The position numbers and the translations under genes are program-made. A stretch of DNA of 64,000 nt from Rhizoctonia solani (Eukaryota; Basidiomycota; Agaricomycetes; Cantharellales; Ceratobasidiaceae). Shown piece by piece: positions 49,108-61,579 of the stretch; positions within the stretch are counted from its first letter, which is position 1, and the number at the start of each line of letters is the position of its first letter. The notes beneath the pieces were generated by a model. It worked only from the letters and a program-made list of their open reading frames with translations, was not told the origin of the DNA and ran no database searches. The stretch is from positions 2,046,001-2,110,000 of the forward strand of contig NC_057385.1 in assembly GCF_016906535.1 (NCBI RefSeq). The letters run 5' to 3'.

Positions 49108-51674
49108 GTGTTTCTCCGGACTTCGAAATCCTCGCTATCGATTGTTCTCTTTTTCTTCTAGACTGCGATTCCTAGAGTATGTTGGCGACGGTGTTCGTCT
49201 AGTTTATGTATCAATAGCTGCCGCGTGTGAGCGCAAGAAGCGCCGTATTTCTGTCTTTGTTACAGTCATTACACTCCACGCTATACTGTTTAAATAGATC
49301 AAAGTTTCAGCAACCGCAATTAATCGTCCTGATCTACAATACTGTGACGTTACAGCTCGTAATGGCCTGTGTCGACTGGATGTACCGGATGCCGTATCAC
49401 CATATCGTGGCGATTGTCTCAGTTTCTGGTCTCACAAGAGCAAATAAAAATACTGTTTTGGTCGTACGGTATTTGGCTCCTTTATCTGCCCATGCCTATA
49501 CCCAAAGCCGGTTTTATGAGTACCTGGTGCCAAGCTAAACCCAACCAACCTGAAAATGGGTAGACAAAGACTCGATCTAGTGACGTGAACATATATCCTC
49601 TCCCAGGTGCACCGGTCTGCCGATCTGTATGATGGCACGGAAGTTTAGCTGTGGTGAATGACGTAGTTTAAGACGACACACATTAGTAATAGTCTACTAG
49701 CGAATTATATCCATACTATCCTCCTTACTTTTTTGCCGGGTATTATGCATTCACTTAAATGTAAGATTCAAACATTACCTCCTTAACATATCCGACACAT
49801 CCGGAAACTTGCTTTGGCTCTTGATCGATCTCGGCTTGTTAAATAATCAATTCGAGCCACATCATGCGATCACTTATTTCCTTATTTGTTTAATTAGATC
49901 CTCCCTTCTCCACTCCTATGCGCCATCACTTGATTTGCCCAAGCGTATTAGTACCACAAATTTACCCAGGCGTAGGCACGGGATCAAACAATTTATACGG
50001 CTACGAATACCCTGGTCACTCTTGTTTATTCGCTACTGTCAAGCGACCGGCCGCCGTTGGGCTTTTAATGGCGGTGAACTGTTGTCTACTCCCGCATTTA
50101 AGGTTACAGCCTTTTAGCAAAACCAGTGATGAGTTTGAATGTCATGGCAGGAGCGATATCTGACGCGTAACGCGCGTGTAGCTATCCAACTGAAATCGAA
50201 GGGTTCATCGAAAGAACAGAGGAGGATGACGTTATGTAGTTCCACCTCATGCGTATTGCGCCGATAAGCGCCATATGTGCCAAGTGTCTTGCGCACGGTA
50301 CGCGACAAGAGATACAAGAGAATCTCCACATGGCTCTGGCGGTGCAAATTTTATCTCTCATTCATGCCGTCTTGGGACTTGGCATGTAAAAATAGACCAT
50401 CAAAAGTAGGTAACGTCGCTGTAATGCTTCGTTGGCTAGAGCGTGAATTTTGCGAGGGGGTTTGATCATGATTGCTTGACGTGCGAGTGGGTAAGTTCTC
50501 GGTCTAATTGGGTGTATCTGCCATACCTTGGCTGATTCGAGCGGATAACGTATCTCACACCTATACTTGCTACATATAGGCCAATCCTCATTCAACCACT
50601 CGTACCGAACCAACTGGCTATTATTAGAACATGCTCGCGTCGCATCTCGTTGCCGCGGCGATTCCAGCTTCATCCGCAGGCGAGCAACGTAAAAACACCG
50701 AGCGCCTAGCATACACACATGGTGACAAATGTTCCGGGATGCCCGTCTGCGTGTAACTTGAATTTGCCAAGTGTAATGAACATGAGTGTTCGCGCTTATC
50801 AAGCTACGCCATCATCAACTGAGGTGGTAGAATTCAGGTCCGTTCTTGGCGTTGCATCGGTCGCAGTTCAGGAATAGATTTGGGAGTTCTCGGGTTGACG
50901 TAGGTCTGGAACATTTACTAAATGCGGACATACATTGACATGGATTGGCGCTACATATATACAGGGTTGATGACCCGGGGCGGCAGATTGCTGCCGGTCC
51001 TCTCCGGAGTGAAAAAATAATACAGGCTCGTTGTTCTATCGGAAACCTTTTTTCGTATAAGCACCGGGTCGGTGCCAGGCCCCAGGTCCACGGGTGTTAA
51101 ATTTAGTCTCAGTGCCAAGAGTCGGGGATATTAAATTTACATTCGTTCTTACTACATAGGGATCATTTTTGAGGCATTTATGGAGCGTGTTACTAAATTT
51201 GTATGGACTAGAAAATGGAACGTGGTCAACGACTGGGCAGGCACGTCGTCGTAACGCCGGCCGGCCGACCCTAGATGGGCAATTGAGCCACACAGCCGAT
51301 ATACTTGGCACATACATCACCAAGAAACAGTGAAATCTCGAGGACCATATGAAAGCAGGTGTGCAAGCTACGCTGAAATTTTTTGTTGGGAGCTGTCCAC
51401 CTGGCCCGCACTTGATAGAAGTACAGGGGAGTCGTCAATTATAGTAACGAGGCTATTCCTGGGGCCAAAAGTAGCCAATTTGAAATGTGGATCTCGGTCT
51501 TGGCGGTACGAGAATACAATCCAATCCAATCTGCCAAGCGTCTCATGAAAAGCGTTCTATTTCTTGGCCTCGATCTGTGGAGGTTCTTAAAGATCGGTGC
51601 TGTGGCCAGGCAATCTCGTCCCCACTTGTGTGTCTAAACCACAGAACGCTCTAGCCACTTGCCTATCCACACTA
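49108..51674. other. 2.6 kb gene-poor region
   Basis: No gene supported. Many short frames on both strands, none with motifs or coherent splicing. Two similar short AT motifs (GTTAAATTTA and ATTAAATTTA) occur at about 51093 and 51130. The last 250 bp resemble the upstream region of the paralogue at 54577. No terminal inverted repeats or transposase motifs were recognised. Confidence 0.4.
51453..51490 (+). promoter_or_regulatory. Conserved upstream element of paralogue A
   Basis: A block containing ATTCCTGGGGCCAAAAGTAG followed by CCAATTTG lies about 195 bp before the ATG of paralogue A. A closely similar block precedes paralogue B at nearly the same distance. Either promoter homology left from duplication or a shared regulatory site. 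Confidence 0.4.
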
Positions 51675-52303
51675 ATGGCTGCCTACGCATCTCCGCCACG
51701 CTCTACTGGTGCTGCCAGCCCCCAATCTACCAAGTCGGTTCTCGATTCGACCTTCCAAGCCCTCTCTCAGGTATGTGGATATATTGTAATACACAGCAAC
51801 AACATTTGCTTACATTTAGTTCACAGGCACCTCCGCCTACTATTCGTGAGATCCTCGGTGCCTACTCTGCCAAAGGCGATGGCGATCGTGAAATGCTGGT
51901 TGCCCTCCTGAACGCCAAAAGCGCTGAAGACCAGCGTATTGCCGCAGTTGCTACGCTCCAGCAGACAGTACTTCAAATGCAACACTCGCTAGCGCTTGCC
52001 CAGGCGCAAGCGGCAGCATCGCAACCCCCTCAGCAGCTGCCTTCCCCTCGCAGCGCTCCGGCCCCGGCTTCACGCAAGCGAGTCCTCCGTGAACCCACTC
52101 CCCCTCGTCCTTACTCCCGCTCGCCGAGCCCCCGATCTGAACAATATGCCAGTGCCTATCGCGCACACCCCTATGCACATGCCCGACCATATGATCACGC
52201 CTATACCGAGCGATCTCGCGAGGGCGAGTGGGCTTCCCGCCGAAACTGGGCATCCATGAGCTCTGAACGCAGCACCAGCGAGGAGGGTAGCGAGCGGGAA
52301 TAA
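51675..52303 (+). CDS. Tandem family member A, unidentified small basic-tailed protein
   Basis: Two exons, 51675-51770 (96 nt) and 51827-52303, give 190 residues. The N-terminus is Ala/Ser/Pro-rich, ending in STFQALSQ at the splice junction. The conserved core after the intron is APPPTIREILGAYSAKGDGD, then REMLVALLNAKSAEDQRIA and a Gln-rich helix (TLQQTVLQMQHSLALAQAQ). The tail is Ser/Pro/Arg/Tyr-rich with a RKRVLRE basic cluster that could be a nuclear signal. No enzyme motif. The core looks like two amphipathic helices capable of oligomerisation. The same core and intron position occur in two further copies downstream. Function unknown; a chromatin or transcription adaptor is only a guess. 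Confidence 0.8.
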
Positions 52304-54576
52304 ACGCATCCTGTGACTCGGTATTCCGGCTTTGGGTTTTGTCATATCATTATTCATGTCTACTTTCTCTGCTATCTTCGTACCCACATTTGTACTTGTA
52401 TCAATTGAAGCCACAAATCATTCTATTATAACCACTTCAACCTGCGTGATGCAACATGGAGCCACACGTGACTTGTGACGCAATTTCGGGACGCTCTTAG
52501 TGATAATGTATGCTGCTATACTCAAAATCGTACACATGCGGCAGCCTCACACTTATGGTAACGTTCTAGATAGAGGCGTCACAGAGCTTTATACATATGC
52601 AAAACTGAGACTCACATTCGAAAATTCAGTGACCATTCAGCTCGATGCAGAAACCTTTCTAAACTGGACCTTATGGTATAGATAAGGGTGTCGATAATAG
52701 GGAGTATTCAAGCTGACCAGTTCCTGTTTCCGTTCCACGTTCTGTATTAGGTTTCAATCGGATTATCCTGTATTAGAACCGGAATAGGCTCAGAAAGTCA
52801 TCTCTGAGCTTATTGGTTGATATTGGTGTATAACTTGGTGTGCAGTGTTAAATTTATGACCCAGCTAGCCAGTACTAATTCCACCCAATTCGCTACTTGG
52901 GAATATCATCAGAGGTCTGACAATAACCAGATACCAACTGCAACTACAACACGTTCAGACGCATATGTACGCATATATACCGTGGTGTGTCCACATCCTA
53001 CGAAGACCTGAGAGTAATAAAAAGGATGAATCATTTGATATAGAATATATGCACCAGGTCGCTGTCAACAGTCTTCTTGGTCCTTCATAACTATGCTTCC
53101 TCACTGTGAGGCGCATCTATCTTCGTGACAATAGGACACTTCTATACGCATTGTATATATTCATGTTAAATAGTCGAACTTCTTTCGTTCGAATTAGAGT
53201 CTATAATTGGTACTAGCAAGCCATCCCTCTGTACATCTTATTCAATTCCACCATCCTCTCGCTCTCACTGGTTAACCACTTTCAGTTTCGGATCGCCTTT
53301 TGGTAGTGACTACTATTCGCACCCAGGGTTTCTTGCCCGTTTGCCAAGACAGAGGTATTTGACCTTGCCACATCTTCCTCGTCATCCAGTAAACGCTAAA
53401 CTACCTTTAAGGTTCCGGGGCTACCAAAGAGGCTGAATGTAATGCGTTTACGTTGTGTATGGAGTTGGCCTCACACACGCTGCTCACTCATTGGTTCCCG
53501 TCATCTATTGCTCGCATCATCTGAACGATTGTTGACTTACCTAAATTATGTGTTTTCAGTCTAACAGCCTATCTTGTCAATAGACCCTAAGGCATGTTCT
53601 TGGATGAAGTGCACCATGACTTACGTGTAATTAGGTTGCCGATGAGATGATTTAGGGTAAATAGTCCCGTCCAAGTCCTGTTGCGCTGTCATCGAATCCG
53701 CCTAGACGTTTTCATTCAAGGAATATATTGGAATTCTTTTGTAATTCAAACTGACATGCGATACTTTAGCCTGATTGGTTCGGGTGTAGTACGGGTATGG
53801 GGCCGCCATTATTGGCTAAAGTCGAGTAGGCGAGTATGGCCATATATGCATTCCGTGACTCGGGTAATTTTAAGTAGCCCTCTAGAGATGAATCCTGATA
53901 GCTTAGAAGACAGTTAACTATCCGTTTAGGTTTAATACGTATGGTATAGGTAAGTACGGCATGACTTGCGAGAATTACAACCTGACATACGCCATGCGAA
54001 GACTCCCGAGAAGTTGAGTAAGACTGCATGGTAGTGGGCGTCGAGTAATTCGAATAGGCGAATCTTGTAAAACGCGCCTTACAGACAAATCGGGTGAGAT
54101 AACTACTCAGCCATAGGACCCGTCTGCAGAGATTTGTTCGTTTAGGGAAACACAAAGCATTGGAGAAGATCGATAATACATACTTAAGGGTTAACTACTT
54201 CCATAAGGTCCCAATATTCAGTGATGCGAGAGACAAATTGCATCGGAGCGTATGTCATGCCGACATCCAGTAAGCATGCTCGAGTATTTTGCTGTCCAAA
54301 GTCACTTAAGAAGGCTTCGCTGTATGGAGGGAACTGCAATTATAGCATACGGCAGCATATTCCTGAAGCCAAAAGTAGATATTGCCAATTCGCGTATCGA
54401 GGTTAATCACTTGGCACCGGGAATAAAATATTTCATAATCAGCCAAGTTCGTCTCAAGGCTTGGCTTGATGTATCATTGATACTTTAAATACGGGTGCTC
54501 AGGGCTGGAAAGTTGGGCCAGACCATTGTATCTCTCCACCTCAATCGCTGAATAGAATACGTTCTAAATACTTGCA
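52304..54576. other. 2.3 kb spacer between paralogues A and B
   Basis: AT-rich, no supported gene. Short frames only. A minus-strand frame at 53766-54155 has no motif. The last about 220 bp hold the promoter of paralogue B. Confidence 0.4.
54352..54400 (+). promoter_or_regulatory. Conserved upstream element of paralogue B
   Basis: ATTCCTGAAGCCAAAAGTAG then ATTGCCAATT, about 187 bp before the ATG at 54577, matching the block in front of paralogue A apart from a 5-base insertion. Confidence 0.4.
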
Positions 54577-55203
54577 ATGGCCGCCTACGCTTCCCCTCCG
54601 CGCTCTGCTGGAGCTGCTAGCCCTCAGTCTACCAAGTCGGTACTCGACTCAACCTTTCAGGCACTCTCTCAGGTATATATAAACCAACTCAATAAAACCA
54701 GGCACTTACCCCCTTTTTCAGTCACCTCCACCTACGATTCGTGAGATCCTGGGCGCCTACTCTGCCAAAGGCGAGGGCGATCGTGAAATGCTGGTTGCCC
54801 TCTTGAACGCCAAAAGCGCCGAAGACCAGCGCATCGCCGCCATGGCCACCCTTCAACAAACTGTAATACAAATGCAACACTCGCTAGCATTCGCTCAGGC
54901 GCAAGCGGCAGCATCGCAACCTCCTCAGCAACTGCCTTCTCCTCTCAGTGACCCATCCCCATGATGATGCCAGCACCCGCTCCCTACCAGCGGGTGCCTC
55001 GGGCGCCTGTTCCCTCGGCATCCCGTCCTCTACGCTCGCCTAGCCCCCGGCGTGAACAGTATTCCCGAGCGCACCCTTATACACACAGTCGACCATATGA
55101 CCACGCATATACTGCCCGTGAAGGCGACCGAGCATCCCGCAACAACCGAGCTTCAACGAGCTCTAGACGTAGCCCAAGTCAAGAAGGTAGTGAATGGAAT
55201 TGA
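54577..55203 (+). CDS. Tandem family member B, same unidentified family
   Basis: Exon one (54577-54672) is again 96 nt and nearly identical in product to copy A. Exon two starts at 54722 with SPPPTIREILGAYSAKGEGD and the same REMLVALLNAKSAEDQRIA core. As read, the frame stops at 54962-54964 after PLSDPSP. A C run at 54957-54960 sits directly before, and one extra C continues the protein through MMMPAPAPYQRVPRAPVP and a tail like copy A (YTHSRPYDHAYTAREGD) to TGA at 55201-55203. I therefore treat it as a full gene with a probable assembly deletion, although a true truncation cannot be excluded. Confidence 0.7.
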
Positions 55204-56304
55204 TTATTCATTGCTTTAATGTGTTGTCACTGAAATTTGTCGTATCATTATTCGCTATCTCTGCGTATTTTATTTGTATAGATTGAATTTATTATATTTG
55301 TCATAGTTTATGTGTCCCATTTTGGAAGTTCATGCTGTTCCTGTCCGCACGGTCACGCCGGCTAGCAAGCCAACCAAGAGTAAGTGTCCCTATCTGATCT
55401 TTTTTTTTCTGATGAGCGGGCCCTGCTCGTGGATTATAGACCTTGACCCATGAGTATGTTTCTCGGCTATCGGACATTAGCTTGGCTTTAGCTGCTGGTT
55501 TATTGCAAGAGTTTGAAAGCAATGTTGAAATGTGAGTAATTATATCTGCATGATCGTGTAGATGATACACATTTTACAAGCCCAACGTAAGCGGATCCGA
55601 GCCCATGTCGTGATAGTGGCACAGTGGAAATGGATGCTCCAATCGTATTGCTTGTCGTCGAGCTTGTGGCTCGGTCTGGATTTTTGGCCAGTACCCGTAT
55701 TCATATGATGAGATTCGTGCCCCTCAACTGACGCTTGGCGTTGATTGGTTGCCTATGATACACACTGTCCCTGGTTGGAGTCGACCCATGCTGATATCGA
55801 GAACCGGTAAATTGGGCACGAGGGTCGAGCTCACTTGTCTACTTGGAGTTCCCGGAGCGGATTAGTGCGAGGCGCCCAGGGAGACTTGGAGAGTTATTGT
55901 GCGCTTGGCAGGAACACATGTCCATGAGTAATTACAGCATTGCGCCTGTGCGGCCTTACCACGGGGTTACTGACGATGGGTGCTGGGGGGGATTATTAGG
56001 AATACTGTAGATGGCCAAGCAGTTCTGAGGAACGCTGGTCATGGTCTGGAGGTGCGTATAGAAGCAAAGTAAGCCCGACTTGGTGGTTGACGGACCTGAC
56101 GCCCCCGGTCATGATAAATTTGGTATTACGATAACATCTAGAAGCAGCGGTCAAACGTGTTGTCCCAAAATACGAAGAAGCTACTTGGTGCCAAGCCATC
56201 CAAGAGCACAAGAAATGCTGAGGCGATCATGCTGCGTGCGCGGTTGTTCTTTTAAAAGTGTGCCTCGAAATTGCCACAGAACCCACAATCACCCCCGCTT
56301 AAAC
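55204..56304. other. 1.1 kb spacer between paralogues B and C
   Basis: No supported gene. The plus frame that runs from 56080 into copy C has no coding character upstream of 56305. The upstream CCAAAAGTAG block of copies A and B was not found here. Confidence 0.4.
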
Positions 56305-57165
56305 ATGGCGTCGACGTCTTCTGCAGCATACACCGAACCTTCTGCGTCTCCCAAAGCAGCTTCTGCCGCTGCTGCCGCACCATCTCCCGCGGCCAAACCG
56401 GCGGGTACTGAACAACCTCGGCCCATCCTCGAAACTACATGGCATGCACTTTCTCAGGTATGTACCAGTCCCAGACCAACTTGCTGGGTCCGCTCACCTT
56501 TGCTTTTTCAGGCCCCGCCGCCATCTCTACGTGAGATTCTGACCGCATACAATACCAAGGGTGAAGGTGACCGCGATATGCTTGTGGCACTCCTCAACGC
56601 AAAGAGCGCCGAGGACCAGCGACTGGCATCATTGGCCACGCTCCACCAAACCGTGTTGCAAATGCAACATGCTATTGCTATCGCTGCTGTCACCGCCCAG
56701 CAACCAGCAGCTCGCCCTGCCGTCCCTCCGCCCCAGCCACAGTCGTCACGCAGGAAGCGTAGCCATGCCGAGTACGCCCCTGATGCATACAGGGCTGGTG
56801 CATATGACGATCGCGAGCCACCATTGCCTCCTTCGCCCGACTCGTCCGCGTCGGGGTCTTCCCCTCGGGCCGACTTTCCTCACTTGGCAAACCCCAGCAC
56901 AATGTCGATCCGCACCCTCCTGCACCCTTCTAAACGCCGTCGCGAGTCTGGGTATGACGAGCGCGAACGCGCGTATGACGAACGTGATCGGGAACGCGAG
57001 CGTGACCGTGACCGTGAACGCGCATACATCGAGGACCGCGAGTACCGTTCCCGCTCTCGACCACATGTTGTCGTCCACCCACCGACCTCGGAGCGCGAGT
57101 ACCGCCATGCGATGCGCACTTCTTCGGCTCGGGACGAGTCCCACGAATCGAGCCGTTCGCCATGA
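56305..57165 (+). CDS. Tandem family member C, longer paralogue with charged tail
   Basis: Two exons, 56305-56457 and 56512-57165, give 286 codons with stop less the intron: about 268 residues. The N-terminus is Ala/Ser/Pro-rich and ends TTWHALSQ at the same splice position as copies A and B. The core is APPPSLREILTAYNTKGEGD, then RDMLVALLNAKSAEDQRLA and TLHQTVLQMQHAIAIA. The tail is much longer: SSRRKRSHAEYAPD and HPSKRRRESGYDERE basic clusters, then a dense Arg/Glu/Asp repeat (RDRERERDRDRERAY) as in SR-like or RE/RD proteins. It is probably nuclear. It looks like the ancestral copy, with A and B a more recent duplication, which is inference from similarity. Confidence 0.8.
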   Translation: MASTSSAAYTEPSASPKAASAAAAAPSPAAKPAGTEQPRPILETTWHALSQVCTSPRPTCWVRSPLLFQAPPPSLREILTAYNTKGEGDRDMLVALLNAKSAEDQRLASLATLHQTVLQMQHAIAIAAVTAQQPAARPAVPPPQPQSSRRKRSHAEYAPDAYRAGAYDDREPPLPPSPDSSASGSSPRADFPHLANPSTMSIRTLLHPSKRRRESGYDERERAYDERDRERERDRDRERAYIEDREYRSRSRPHVVVHPPTSEREYRHAMRTSSARDESHESSRSP

Positions 57166-57472
57166 ACAAGTTCTTATGTCTTGGTTTCGGGTTTTGGTTA
57201 TATGATATATCCCCCCCTCATTGTACTCATTCTATCGCATGTCTCTCTGTGTGTATTGTTCTCTTAGGTATCTTTTGCACTGTGGTCTTTCCTTATGTTT
57301 TACTTCTATCTCTCGTGTCTGTGACTTATTCTTATCGTGTTCGTTTACGTTGAATCCACATTCGTGAAAGTCTATTATGTGCGGTTTGAAGAACATAAGT
57401 GAGGGGGAAAATACTATCTAAAGAGTGGAGAAATTATAAGAGCATAAAACAACAGTGTATATAGATCTATGT

Positions 57473-60155
57473 CTAAACCAATTCTAGCGGGCGGTAAGTT
57501 GCATCCCACATCCTTTTCTTGATATACTCTTCTACATCGGCATTATCGCCCTTGATCTGAATCTTTGCGTGGCCCTCTTCCATCGCGCGCCTAACTACGG
57601 CGGCTGCAATATGTACACTGACCGAACGTACGTCGGCCAAGTCAGGCAACAGGGACCTATCGTCATTGGGTGCGAGCTCGGCCAAGGCTTGGACGCCAGC
57701 CATGATCATACCGGGCGACAGAGTACGTGATCGTGAAATGACGGTGCCCAGACCAAGGGCTGGGTAGCAAATAGCGTTGTTAGCCTCGGATATCTTGTGT
57801 GTTGTGCCGTCCGGCATTTGAATCAAAGGAAACGGTCTGAAACAGGGAATGAGTGATTTCCCTGGTGTTTGCACTCGAAACTTACGATCCAGTTGCGCAC
57901 AATGCCTTGTAGTTTGTCCAGGCCATAGCATCAGCTATATGCGTGTTAGCTAAGCGATACGTTTTAAGGAGAATGGTGCTTACCAGGATCAATTTCAGCC
58001 AGAGATGTTGGGTTGGAAAGGGGCAAAATAACCGGTCGTTCACATCCCTTGGCCATCTCCTTGACCACTTCTTCCGTAAACGCTCGTGAATGAGTGCTTG
58101 TGCCGATAAGGATCGTTGGCTTGACCTCGCGTACCACGTCAATCAGCCTAAGAGCCTCTTGTTCAGCTGTCTCCCGTTTCCACCCTCGCACCTCACTTGG
58201 GTCACGCGCGTATTCCTCTTGGCCAGGACGAAGGTTGGGGTTTGATTTGAGGAGCAAGCCGTCGGCATCGAGGCACCAGAATTTTTTATTGGCTTCCTCC
58301 CGACTAAGGCCGTCGACCAAGACCATTCCCTGGCGAATTTGGTTTACGATACCCATCCCGGCGCATCCCGCACCATAGAGGACAATGCGTGAGTCAGAAA
58401 GTCGTTGGCCTGTGATTCGAAGAGCCGACATGAGCGCGGCGAGAGCTACCGCGCCAGTTCCTTGGATATCATCATTGAAGACTGGTACATGTGATTGATA
58501 CTTGTCTAGAAGTCGCTGGGCATTCTTGTTTCCAAAGCTAAATTGCGATTAAGTGGAATGATAAGTATTTGAAGCTTGGAGACTTACTCTTCAAAATGAA
58601 TTAGTGCGTCGGGAAACAAGGCTGAGACATGCTTGATAAATTTGTCAACAAATCGGTTGTATGGCTCGCCCCGCACCCGGGTATGTTTCCAACCCATGTA
58701 AAGCGGATCTATGCCAAGGTTTAGATGCCAAGTAACCCAGCGTAAAACGATCTACCCACCAGAGAAAAGCAAATGGTTATCCGTCCCCACATCAAGCACA
58801 ACCGGCAAAATGCTAGGTATAGGTCAGGGGCATAGCTGTAGGCTTGCTATTTCTTGGCTTACCGATTGGGGTTTATTCCCGCGCCAAGAGTATAGAGGGC
58901 TGCTTTGCTGGTCGCAATTCTAGAACAGAGTCAGACGAAATTGGTCGCTTGTGAAATTGTTCGAGACTGACGTGATTCCGCCTACTCCTTGATCGCCAAT
59001 GCCTACAGTACACCACAGGTGGCCGAAAATCAACCGGCTAGATGAGGATTTCCTTGAATATTTGCTTAGCGCGACAACTCACCGAGAATAGCCTCTGAGT
59101 CGGTAACGACGATCAGGTCGATTGGCCCTTTCAAGATTATTAGGACAGTGTAATTAGGTAAATGGGTACACATACCTGCATTTGGGTCAGAGACGTCTGG
59201 CTCATAGTTCAGTGACTCTACATGAGCCTCGAGTTGAGCACGCATGCCATCTGCGTTGGGGTAGCTCTGAATTTGATTAGTTTACAATCCGACGGTACTC
59301 GGGGATGATAATCATACGAGGAAGCATCCGATCTACGTGTACAAAATCAGTACTCGTTCTATTCGGAGTAAGTGATACTCACGGGCCGCCGGAAGAGATG
59401 AGAGAATTGCTGTATGGCTTCGCCGGCGGTAGGTGTGTATAGAACTAGGTCACGTTTTAACAGGAGTTTAACCGAGATCAAGGCCACTTACTGCTAAGCA
59501 ATTCGGACAAATGGTCCTGCATTAAACGGTAAAACAAGACTTGGTTTTGGTCTCGGAGACTTGCAAGAAAGGCATGTTTCCTATTCATCGTATTGGAAAT
59601 GTGGCGCATGAAAAGTCGTCGAGGGAACACGTACAAAAGGTTCGTAGGTTGTTTTTGAAGTTGGTTTCGTGCCCGTTCAACTTGAATTTCAAGTGTATGA
59701 ATCTATGTACGTGGAATGGATAAGTCCTGCCGAGTATCAGAGAACGCGGACTCACGTCGTATGGAAGGAAACCTTCGAGGCCAAATATTGCCTAAATGAT
59801 TAATCTCAGTATTCGCACGGTGCAATGTAGAGTTCGACACTCACACGTTCTTCCCTCGAGAATGCGGCACCCTGACCAGGGTCACACCAAAGTGTAAGCC
59901 AAGAAGTAAGAGACGACGAGAGCGAGCAAACCTTGTTCAAGCGTGGAGTATTTAAAAGCGCGTCTGCACGGAGACTGGTTTGAATAGGCACCAGATTTTT
60001 CGTTGCAGATGTTGCAGAAGCGATCGTAACCGGACGCGTTGGCACCAGTTGCTGGACCTGGGTTCGGCTGCAATAACACGCGATTTGTAAGATCCCCAGG
60101 TCCCATAAGACCACCAGGCTTACAATACACCGCGAGATACCGCACGTCTTAGCAT
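57473..60155 (-). CDS. NAD(P)-dependent malic enzyme, probably mitochondrial
   Basis: Oxidative decarboxylation of malate to pyruvate. Starts at 60155 with a basic leader (MLRRAVSRGVF) and a VPTRPVTIASATSATKNLVP presequence-like stretch. Family blocks follow: TSLRADALLNTPRLNKG, AFSREERAIFGLEGFLPYD, FYRLMQDHLSELLPVLYTPT, RAIDLIVVTDSEAILGIGD with QGVGG, then the NAD site SRIVLYGAGCAGMGI, FEDFGNKNAQRLLDKY, VFNDDIQGTGAVALAAL and PVILPLSNPTSLAEIDP. The C-terminus is VEEYIKKRMWDATYRPLELV. About ten introns of 50-60 nt. Divergent from TIM21 with 158 bp between starts. Confidence 0.95.
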
Positions 60156-60313
60156 CGTACCTCGAGAAAGAAAAGACCAGAAAGGTATCAGATAGTCAGA
60201 AAGAGAGTAGCGAAAGTATAAATAGATCGCACAACAAACGACCAAAAGCGAATGAATCGGTCTCAGGGTCTCAGGGACGTCATTCAGCGCTTAGCGAGGG
60301 CTGGACTACGACC

Positions 60314-61579
60314 ATGTCGCTATTGGGGCACATCACACTTGGTCTACGGCCAGTACGATGGCGGACCAACTTAATACGGAGAAGAATGACTACGCACCAC
60401 GAATCAACTTCGTTCTCGTCGACACGAGCGAGGTCCACCCAGTCTGGAACGAGCTCGCTGTATCACAAGTCGAGGCAGAGATCGCAGCCAAACGAGCACA
60501 GGGCACAGCAACAGCTACTGGTGATAACACAAATGTCGGTCCGTTTCAGCTCGGTATATCTCCAGAGGCAATGAGAGGCCCCAAGGTCAAACCATGGAAG
60601 GAACTTACCACTGGCGGCAAAGGTACGTTTCATTTCGCATCCCAGCCACTACTCCTTCTGATCTAGATACAGCCATGCGAGTCACTGCTCGTGCGAGCAA
60701 TCTGACTGTCATATTAATCGGAGCCGGTCTCTCTGCTGTACTCGTTTACGCACTGGCAACTGAACTCTTTGCAAAAAATTCTCCAACGGTGATCTACGGC
60801 GAGTCATGCGACCGGATCCGTTCCTCTCATGAGCTTGCTCGATTCCTCATTCCACCATACAAATTCCACAACAACCCGCCCTCGACCTCATCATCCCCTC
60901 CTCGCCATCGAAACCGCCACATTTCGTCCCAAGTGGCTATCGATAGTTCCGGCCGAGAGCATTTATTCTTACATTTTTACTTGGACAGTACCGCTCCCAG
61001 TAATACACGAACCTCTTCGCCATCCTGGTTTGACTCGGATTGGAACTTTTCTTACCAAGAAGCTGCTCATTGGTTAAAAAGCCAGATTGTTTGTGGAGTC
61101 GATGGTGCCCGACGATCATTTGCCTATCTTACCGGGACGCCACTTCCACCCCCTCCACAGCCTGTCGAGCTTCAAGTGCGAGCGGTGATCGCACCGAAAT
61201 AGGAAAATCAGGTGGAGAAGGCGCGTGGAGCTTTGCTGGGATCTTTTCATCGTTGAAAGGCAAGACCCGGGGTCTTGGTGGCGAGACGGACAAGGAGCGG
61301 GGGTTATACACCAGTGGAGAAGTGCATATTGATTTGGTCAAGGTACGTACTGCCCCGACACACATTCATGTATACTACTGACAAAGATACAGGACGACAA
61401 TGGAATATACCAATATAGATACATTTTGGTGGACATCCCTAGTATGTACTCACGCATTGGTAAAACATCTCACTGATCAAAGTTCAGGCTCGCGATCATA
61501 CAAACATAAACGAGTATTCGTAGAACGGGACTCAGCCGTCCGAGATGGTGATAACATTGTCATGTGGGAATCAAATTGA
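60314..61579 (+). CDS. TIM21: Mitochondrial import subunit TIM21
   Basis: TIM23-complex subunit that links the inner-membrane translocase to the TOM complex and respiratory chain. The core reads VKPWKELTTGGK, then MRVTARASNLTVILIGAGLS followed by a membrane segment (AVLVYALATELF) and FAKNSPTVIYGESCDRI. The intermembrane-space domain ends GGEGAWSFAGIFSSLKGK, LYTSGEVHIDLVK and YQYRYILVDIPSSRSYKHKR. The stop is TGA at 61577-61579. The N-terminal presequence probably starts at 60314 (MSLLGHITLGLRPVRWRTN), but the frame into the core differs, so an intron or a frame repair near 60380-60560 is needed. The tail exon order is clear. Confidence 0.85.

Noticed and set aside
51085..51140. Two TTAAATTTA-containing motifs as possible transposon ends
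   Set aside because: No inverted repeat, target-site duplication or transposase frame could be found around them.
54962..54964. Premature stop making paralogue B a truncated pseudogene
   Set aside because: The stop follows a C run, and one extra C continues a tail similar to copy A to a normal stop, in line with the general deletion pattern; kept as a caveat.
56880..57119. Arg/Ser-rich minus-strand ORF resembling an SR protein
   Set aside because: It is the antisense of the Arg/Glu/Asp repeat of paralogue C, which gives RS-like peptides by composition alone.
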